Shown here piece after piece: positions 58,401 through 64,000 of a stretch of 64,000 bases of DNA. The position numbers and the translations under genes were made by a program. The notes beneath the pieces were generated by a model. That model was not told where the DNA came from. It did not search any database and was given only the letters and a program-made list of their open reading frames with translations. The DNA lies in assembly GCF_963169125.1 (NCBI RefSeq), contig NC_084799.1:65518643-65582642 (forward strand), read 5' to 3'. How positions within the stretch are numbered: the stretch's first letter is position 1; the number at the start of each line of letters is the position of its first letter. The stretch comes from Humulus lupulus. Lineage: Eukaryota; Streptophyta; Magnoliopsida; Rosales; Cannabaceae.

Positions 58401-58408
58401 CATTTATA
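58401..58408 (-). promoter_or_regulatory. TATA box of the antisense gene
   Basis: TATAAATG on the minus strand, about 80 bases upstream of where the exon 1 reading frame becomes recognisable, and outside the 3' LTR. It fits a private promoter for the antisense gene. Confidence 0.5.
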
Positions 58409-58659
58409 CGTAAACTGCGTAAATTAATTTGGGCCATCTGATTTGGTTAGTACAAGATCCAAGGGCCATGGTTAAATAGACAAAACAACGACAAAAAGGT
58501 GACAAGACAATTATTGCAGTCCTTGAAACCCGAACAGACGCCAATTGCAGTACGCCACGTGTCCAATACTCGAGTAGTGGGCAAGCATGGTTTTGTGTAA
58601 CAGAAGACTAAAAGTCCCTACTGTGTAGATCAAAAAATGATGACGTCATACACGAGCAG

Positions 58660-58675
58660 GAGCTTGGGGGGCAAA
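58660..58675 (+). promoter_or_regulatory. Polypurine tract of Tat element
   Basis: GAGCTTGGGGGGCAAA immediately before the 3' LTR. Confidence 0.85.
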
Positions 58676-59396
58676 TGTTGTACCCTAATTTTAGCTTGAG
58701 TCATTCACTCAGTTCGGGTACAACTGGCAAATAAATATACGGAGAAATAACCAAGGGAATGATATCTGCTTGTTATCTACGCAAGCAACTCTAGTTTCAC
58801 ATGGGCACGTGTGGTGTTAGACGTCCTGGGTTTAACCCGAGCTACAAACACAAAGGTTATAAAGTGTGAGCTCATAATATTCAAACAGCTGTCGAAGTAC
58901 GAGCTCGGAGAGATATCCAGCTCGTGATAACTCAAATATATTGCGTACTCGCGGATCCCCAAAGACTCAGGTCCCATTATATGGTTATTTATGACTAGGC
59001 TGTCATAATTAATGTCCCAGATATTAGGAGACCATTTACTTTGTGATCAAATCATATCCCGATATAAATGAGAATTGTTTGTATTAAATGTAATAAATAT
59101 GTAACTCCGTGATTGACTCATGCGGTTACCCAAACTTGTCCATGTAATTTCTCTATAAATACTGAGAATATTGGACAGGAAAATGGACTAATTATTCTGT
59201 AATACTGAAACTCTGCCAAAATAGAGAGAGAAACATCAATAATATAGACTCGTTGACTAGGTGGACTTTAACCACTGAACCACTTAAAAGATTTGTGTTC
59301 TTATGAATTCATTTCATATTTTGTTATGGTTTATTACTAAGCACTAATCAACCTTATTATTTCTTAATACACTATTGTCAAAAAACCGCATCAACA
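58676..59396 (+). repeat. 3' LTR of Tat element
   Basis: TGTTGTACCC...CATCAACA, 721 bases, with CTCTATAAATACTGAG near 59151. Followed by the AAAAA target duplication. Confidence 0.9.
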
Positions 59397-59457
59397 AAAA
59401 ATATCACCATTTTTTTTACATTTTATAACAAATGCAAAACACACATAAACAAAAAGA

Positions 59458-59460
<3 letters not shown>

Positions 59461-59494
<34 letters not shown>

Positions 59495-59509
59495 ACACAC
59501 ACACACACA

Positions 59510-59546
<37 letters not shown>
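59461..59546. repeat. (CA)n microsatellite
   Basis: About 40 CA units with two TCAC interruptions, next to the second polypurine-like tract. Confidence 0.95.
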
Positions 59547-59548
<2 letters not shown>

Positions 59549-60240
59549 CCCCCAAACTTAAATGAAACATTTGTCCTCAATGAGTAATAAAATGGAAAAA
59601 GTTAAGAACTACTCCTTTGGATATATGCTTCCTTGATTTGGCTATTTTGTTTTCTTCATTTTTTTTTCTTTTTGGGCAAGAAGTTTCCTTCAAGCTTTTA
59701 AAAAACATGAAACAAAAACACACAATAAAAGTAAAATATAAAATGAAACATGAAAAGTATGGGTTGCCTCCCACAAAGCGTTTTAGTTTATAGTTTTTAG
59801 CTCGACTATATATATATATATATTTCTTTTAACCTACACCCAATCGATGGTGTAGAATTTCATTTTTAGGGTGAGTTATAAGTTTGATGCAAATGCCATG
59901 AATAATAATTGATAACATCACACCTACACAAAAATTAGAATATGCAATTTTGATGGAATATCAATGAAATGAGAAAATTGCACATCAATGAAATGAGAAA
60001 ATTGCACATCTATGTTAGACTCATTTTCAGTTTGAGTAAATATATAAATTTGTTCAATTATAGGCTCTTGAGATACAATTATATCTTTTTCATTTTCCTC
60101 ACGAGCCTCGGAAATTATTTCATCCAACTCTTTTGTTTTATTTGGTGGTTGGATGCCTATTACAAGTTCTTCAACAACTTCATTCTCTTTTTCACCTTCA
60201 ATTTGACTGTTTGGATTGGGAATGGGTTGGTAGGGGTGAA

Positions 60241-60567
60241 CTAATTTTCTGACTCTATCATAACAGTTGCAAGTTTCCCTATTAGTGTCTCAATTTTTGA
60301 GATTGACTGAGACTGAAATTGTAGGATTTGGTGGGTTGATTGCATGAACTGCTGTAGGGTATCCTCTAAAGATGGGTTCATTTCTTGTTGGATTGGATAT
60401 GATAGATCGAATTGGGCATGAATTTGATTAGGCACATTGAACTCATGCCCTTGATTCATTGGAGACTGGGTATGACTCCATGAAAAATTTGGATTATAGG
60501 CGGGGGCAAATGAGATATCAAAGGATTCACCATAAGCATGTATATCATTGGTTTCTCCATAATTCAA
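60241..60567 (-). pseudogene. Gag C-terminal remnant
   Basis: 108-codon frame: MNYGETNDIHAYGESFD, NPNFSWSHTQSPMNQGH, then MNPSLEDTLQQFMQSTHQILQ and KIETLIGKLATVM. The last two stretches are the helix-rich signature that precedes protease in Athila-type gag. The N-terminal capsid part is missing, and pol does not follow. Downstream, 60127-59924 encodes an acidic tract with a repeated QFSHFID unit, probably the same linker. The start codon used here is not necessarily the original one. Confidence 0.65.
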
Positions 60568-61204
60568 ATTTAATTGTGCACAATAGTTGTACTCAGAATT
60601 CTAACTATAATTAAAATGATCCATATGGTAAAAAATCAATGGCTACCTCAAGAAATCTTTTTTGATATGGAAGATTGGTCAAGACCGCAACCATAGAGCA
60701 TACTAAGAGTTTCAAGAGAATATATATATTTTAATTTTTATATATATATTTCTTCCTTCTTATTTTTTTTCGCACAAATGCACAATAATATGATAGAAAA
60801 ACAAGAAAAAATAAGGTAAAGTCAATAAGACTATCAAAGCTTAGACAAGAGTAGGAAGACATAGCATGTCATCAACCATAACAAAAATAAAGTAAAAACT
60901 AGGAGACAAAAATTGCCATCAACTAGTAAATATGCACAAAAATATAACAAAAAAAATAAATAAAGCAAATTACAATAGAAGTTAGGAAGCACAAGTGCTA
61001 TAACTAACAAAAAATAATAAAAAATATAAGTATAAATAGATATATATATATATAAGTAAAAAAAATTATGGGTGGTAGAACCATCTCAAATTTTCTACTT
61101 ATCTTTTTTTTATATATATACTTTTTTTATATAGTGCAAAAATTAAAATAACTAGTAGAAGAATTCACTAACCTTGAGAAAAAGTTCGTTTATTTTCTTG
61201 CAAC

Positions 61205-61222
61205 TCCCCGACAACGGTGCCA
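61205..61222 (-). promoter_or_regulatory. Primer-binding site (tRNA-Asp type)
   Basis: Minus-strand TGGCACCGTTGTCGGGGA lies six bases after the 5' LTR. It differs at two positions from the TGGCGCCGTTGCCGGGGA site commonly assigned to tRNA-Asp in Athila-type elements. Confidence 0.8.
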
Positions 61223-61228
61223 AAAACT

Positions 61229-63010
61229 TGATTCAACCCAAAATGGGTAAGTTTTAAATATTTATATCGCAAGCGCACAAATCATATATATAGTATAGAG
61301 TTCTTGTAAGCAAGGATGTCAAACCCAATGGAGTTGTCTAAAATAAAAAAGAAAAACTATTTTAAACCAACATTAATAAACTCTAACCTAGCTCCAAAGA
61401 TTGATGATGAGATATTGTGACAATAAAATCAAATAAAGGCAATAATAAAGAAATTAAAGATAATATATATAAATAAATTCATAATTGTAAACAAGATGGT
61501 AGAAGAAATATTATTAAGATAATAGAATCCACAAAATATAAGTTAAATAATATTTATAAGTACATTGATTCCCAAGTTTTAGTAATAGTAAAAATTAATC
61601 AAACCATCACTTATTCAAATTAGATATTCTATTTAAGCACAAGTTATTATAGAAATATAGGATTTTTCTTCACTTATAAATTTATAATTTCAAAGTATTT
61701 AGTGTGAATCAATCTAATGAAACAACAAAGAAATCAAAGAACATTACTTATAAGGCAAAATATAATATTTTTGTTCTAAGCTTAGATGTACTCAATTTAA
61801 TGGCACAACTTAATAAAAGAATATTATGATTTTGCATAAATGAAGAACAAAGTGTAAATATATTCCAACAATAAAAAATACAAGATATTAAAGATGAAAG
61901 AAGATATTTGAAGAAGAAAATACATAGATTTTATTGCACAAAATGATAAATTAACATACAAAATAAACATTATCTAGTTATATATTGTTTCATCATCACC
62001 TTAATAATCTGAAAAAGATTAGAAACTTATAACTAGAATAGAAAATACAAACCAAAAATTACAAACATAACTAGGAAAATTTGGAGGAGAGCCCCCAAAT
62101 TGTTCCTCTAAAAATACATAGAAAATTAACCAAAAAGAAGAAGAAGAAGATAAAGAGAATTGAGTGGTCTTCAAATGTGGTAAGTGTGTAGTGTAGCCTA
62201 AAATGGTCTTCCAATCCCTTATTTATAGCAAAAAATAAAGTGTTAAAATAATCATCTTAAATTAATTAAATTGATTAAATAAAGTAAATATGGCATGTAG
62301 AGGTAAATTCTAGGGTGTAATGATGATTTTGTGGTGAAATATGTAGGAAAGTTGGGTAAAAATGTGACATTTGTGGACATTGGGACAAGGGGACATTGTT
62401 GGGCTCAAGAGAGGAGGAGGCAGCTGGGTTTGGTGGCTGTTGGTAGCTGGGCCTTGGAGTGAAGGGGGGGCAGGTGGCTAGGCCTGGGCTGGCTGAGGTT
62501 GCTGGGGCGTGGGCCCGTGTGGGCTGAGGGGTGCAGTTGGAGGCTAGAGAGGCTTCGGGCCTGGGCTAGAGGGCAGGCGCCCGCCCATAGGCTGGGAAGG
62601 GGTTGGCGTCTGGGTTGGACTGGTGAGCCATTTCCTTTATTATTTTCAAAAGTGCCATTTTTTTCTTTCTTTTTTTTTTCCAGAATTTTCAACCCAAAAA
62701 TGCATCGTAATTCCTACAAAATAAACATAAATTAAATTAAAACTAAATATTTCTAATAATAAAATATACAACATGAGCTAAATAAAATCACATTTTTAAC
62801 TTTTAATCAACAATACTAATTTTAAATAATTAAACTACAATATATTATAATAAAGTATCTATAAAAACATATAAAAATCTAAAAAAATTACAATAAGACT
62901 AATGAATTCAAAATTACTTAAATACTTAATAAATTACTTAAAAATCTTAAGATCTAACCACAATTAGTATATAAAATGTGATAAAATAACTCTATTTTGT
63001 AGAGTTATCA
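61229..63010 (-). repeat. 5' LTR of gag-only element
   Basis: Plus strand TGATTCAACCCAAAATGGG...GAGTTATCA, 1782 bases. GC-rich block at about 62400-62620. AAACT duplication follows at 63011-63015. Confidence 0.92.
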
Positions 63011-63673
63011 AAACTTTGCAAAAGGGTCAGGTGCGTGTCCATCTTTAGTGTATCTTCCATAATATTCTCCACCTTTATCTGATCTCACTATTTTAATTTG
63101 CTTGTTGCATTGTTTCTCTACTTCAACTTTAAATATCTTAAAGACATCTATCGCTTCATTTTTGTTATGAAGTAAGTTGAAATACTTGTAACGTGAGTAA
63201 TCATATATGAAAGAGATGAAGTATTTTTTACCATATGAGTCAATTTTCGAACTACATATATCAGTATGTATGATTTCTAATAGTTCGGAACTCCTATGGA
63301 CACCGCTTTTCTTAGACTTGGAGGTATGCTTTCCCTTAATGCAATCCACACAAGTATCAAAATCATTAAAATCTAAGGTATTGAGTACCCCATTTTTCAC
63401 TAATAATTTAATTCTATCAATGGAGATTTGTCCCAATCTCCGATGCCAAAATGTAGAGGAATTATCATTTATAGCACATCTTTTATTGCCAGCGTGAACA
63501 TGGACAATATTATAAGCGCTATTGTTTTGTAAATTAAGGCAGCAAAGACCATCAGACAAAATACCATTTGCAACACATTCAGATTTATTATATAATTTAA
63601 AAGATTTGTTTGAAAATATAAAGGAAAATCCAAAAGGTACAAGTCTTGAAACTGAAATCAAGCTTCTAGACAA
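63011..63673 (-). pseudogene. Copia GAG-pre-integrase and integrase N-terminal half
   Basis: Minus-strand open frame (63673 to about 63011): SRSLISVSRL, FWHRRLGQISIDRIKLLV, CVDCIKGKHT (H..H..CxxC finger), LLEIIHTDICSS (first catalytic Asp), YFISFIYDYSRY, IVRSDKGGEYYGRYTKDG (second catalytic Asp), then PFAKF, where the 17.9-kb insertion begins. The rest of integrase lies at 45143 downward. Across the two parts no stop is seen, so the frame may have been intact when the element inserted. Confidence 0.88.
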
Positions 63674-63971
63674 ACTTGGTACATAAAAAGGTTTTTTCTA
63701 ACTTTAAAATAAAACCGCTACTTAAAACTAAATGGCACGTTCCAATAGCCTCCACATGTGAGCCCATCTTGTTTTCGGATAAGATGCTTTGCTCACTTCC
63801 CACTAACTTCCTTAGGTTTTGTAAAACCTGCAAGGAATTTGAAATGTGAATTGTTGATCCAGAATCAATCCACCATGTGTTAATATTAACATTAGCCATA
63901 TTAGATTCATAATATACTAAGGAAATTGGAATACATTTGTCGTCCATCCATTTCTCATTCCTTTTTCGCAT
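63666..63971 (-). pseudogene. Copia protease and end of gag
   Basis: Minus-strand frame: basic end of gag (RKRNEKW), NINTWWIDSGSTIHIS (protease active site DSGS), then LGGS..-like sequence and FILKLEKTFLCTKFV to a stop at 63666. The next frame (63673 down) starts SRSLISVS, so a frameshift of one base separates them. Gag proper lies right of the window. Confidence 0.82.
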
Positions 63972-64000
63972 GCCCCTTCTTTTTGCAAAAAAAAAAAGAA
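63972..64000 (-). other. Window edge, gag side of the minus-strand Copia
   Basis: A-rich tail (Lys codons on the complement do not continue clearly). Too short to assign. Confidence 0.3.

Larger units (their letters stand above)
47362..59396 (+). mobile_element. Tat-lineage Ty3/Gypsy element with antisense gene
   Basis: LTRs 47362-48080 and 58676-59396 (about 720 bases; TGTTGTACCC...CATCAACA in the 3' copy), flanked by AAAAA (47357-47361 and 59397-59401). Internal order: gag, protease, partial RNase H, integrase, a tandem-repeat region, an antisense spliced gene, and a polypurine tract AGCTTGGGGGGCAAA. This layout fits the Tat branch, in which extra antisense frames are known. The RT core is deleted. 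A solo LTR sits at 55679-57642. Confidence 0.9.
59397..61228 (-). other. Internal region of gag-only element, 5' part
   Basis: Holds the gag remnant (60567-59924), a second polypurine-like tract at 59548-59560, a CA repeat (59461-59546), AT-rich stretches with ATATATAT runs near 59806 and 61040, and the primer site at 61205-61222. Apart from gag, no coding sequence is visible. Confidence 0.75.
45144..63010 (-). mobile_element. Gag-only LTR element (TGATAACTC family, Athila-like)
   Basis: Minus-strand element with 5' LTR 61229-63010 and 3' LTR 45144-46997, a tRNA-Asp-type primer site and a polypurine tract. Once the Tat element (47362-59396) is taken out, the internal region is only about 2.2 kb. 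It carries a gag C-terminal remnant but no protease, RT or integrase, so it could not move without help. AAACT duplications fix its ends within Copia integrase. Confidence 0.92.

Noticed and set aside
1..64000. Viral integrants such as caulimovirus or geminivirus copies, and organellar inserts
   Set aside because: All RT segments show Copia or Gypsy domain order with LTRs. No movement protein, coat protein, Rep or chloroplast-like gene was seen.

Overview
The window is plant nuclear DNA, most likely from a eudicot. It holds one typical intron-containing plant gene, a three-exon alpha-expansin on the minus strand at 34777-36021. About 93% of the rest is LTR retrotransposon sequence from plant lineages: Copia Ale/Retrofit-like, Copia Tork-like, Gypsy chromovirus/Tekay-like, Gypsy Tat-like, and a gag-only family of Athila type. 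I cannot name the species from sequence alone. I see no rRNA, tRNA, organellar insert, CRISPR array or bacterial gene.

Left block (1-33845). One old plus-strand Copia element (Ale/Retrofit-like; its 5' end lies before base 1) is cut into pieces by four insertions. These are a Tekay-type solo LTR (1-2145), an internally deleted LTR element (2517-6653, target-site duplication CCTTT), a Tork-like Copia (8634-21459, duplication TTGCT/TTGTT) and a Tekay chromovirus (21896-32906, duplication TCTTC). The host reading frame resumes across these sites: gag zinc knuckle, protease, integrase, reverse transcriptase (RT), RNase H, then the 3' LTR at about 33660. The Tork-like Copia itself carries a solo LTR (10531-14814) that holds another solo LTR (11433-13960, duplication TTATT), a PIF/Harbinger-like MITE (17238-17982, duplication CTA) and an Athila-like LTR (about 18365-19838). 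The Tekay element carries a solo LTR (26600-28523, duplication ATGTG).

Middle (33846-38562). This is the only stretch without clear retrotransposon sequence. It holds the expansin gene, which appears intact, and its AT-rich flanks.

Right block (38563-64000). A minus-strand Copia element (3' LTR 38563-39051; its 5' end lies beyond base 64000) is interrupted by a solo LTR (41996-44163, duplication CTCTC) and by a minus-strand gag-only element (45144-63010, duplication AAACT). The latter is split by a plus-strand Tat-like Gypsy (47362-59396, duplication AAAAA), which in turn holds a solo LTR (55679-57642, duplication GGTAG). The Copia also shows a tandem RT duplication with an inverted linker piece between the copies.

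None of the retrotransposon polyproteins is intact. The Tat element has lost its RT core, the Tekay element has lost parts of RNase H and integrase, and the others carry stops and frameshifts. The points most worth a second look are: (1) an antisense, apparently spliced gene with its own TATA box between pol and the 3' LTR of the Tat element; (2) clusters of short palindromes (GGCGATATATCGCC type) upstream of the TATA box in LTRs of unrelated Copia and Gypsy families; (3) the gag-only LTR family (six LTRs here) with a GC-rich, variable block inside an AT-rich LTR; and (4) the duplicated and inverted RT region. All assignments come from reading motifs by eye; no database search was run.
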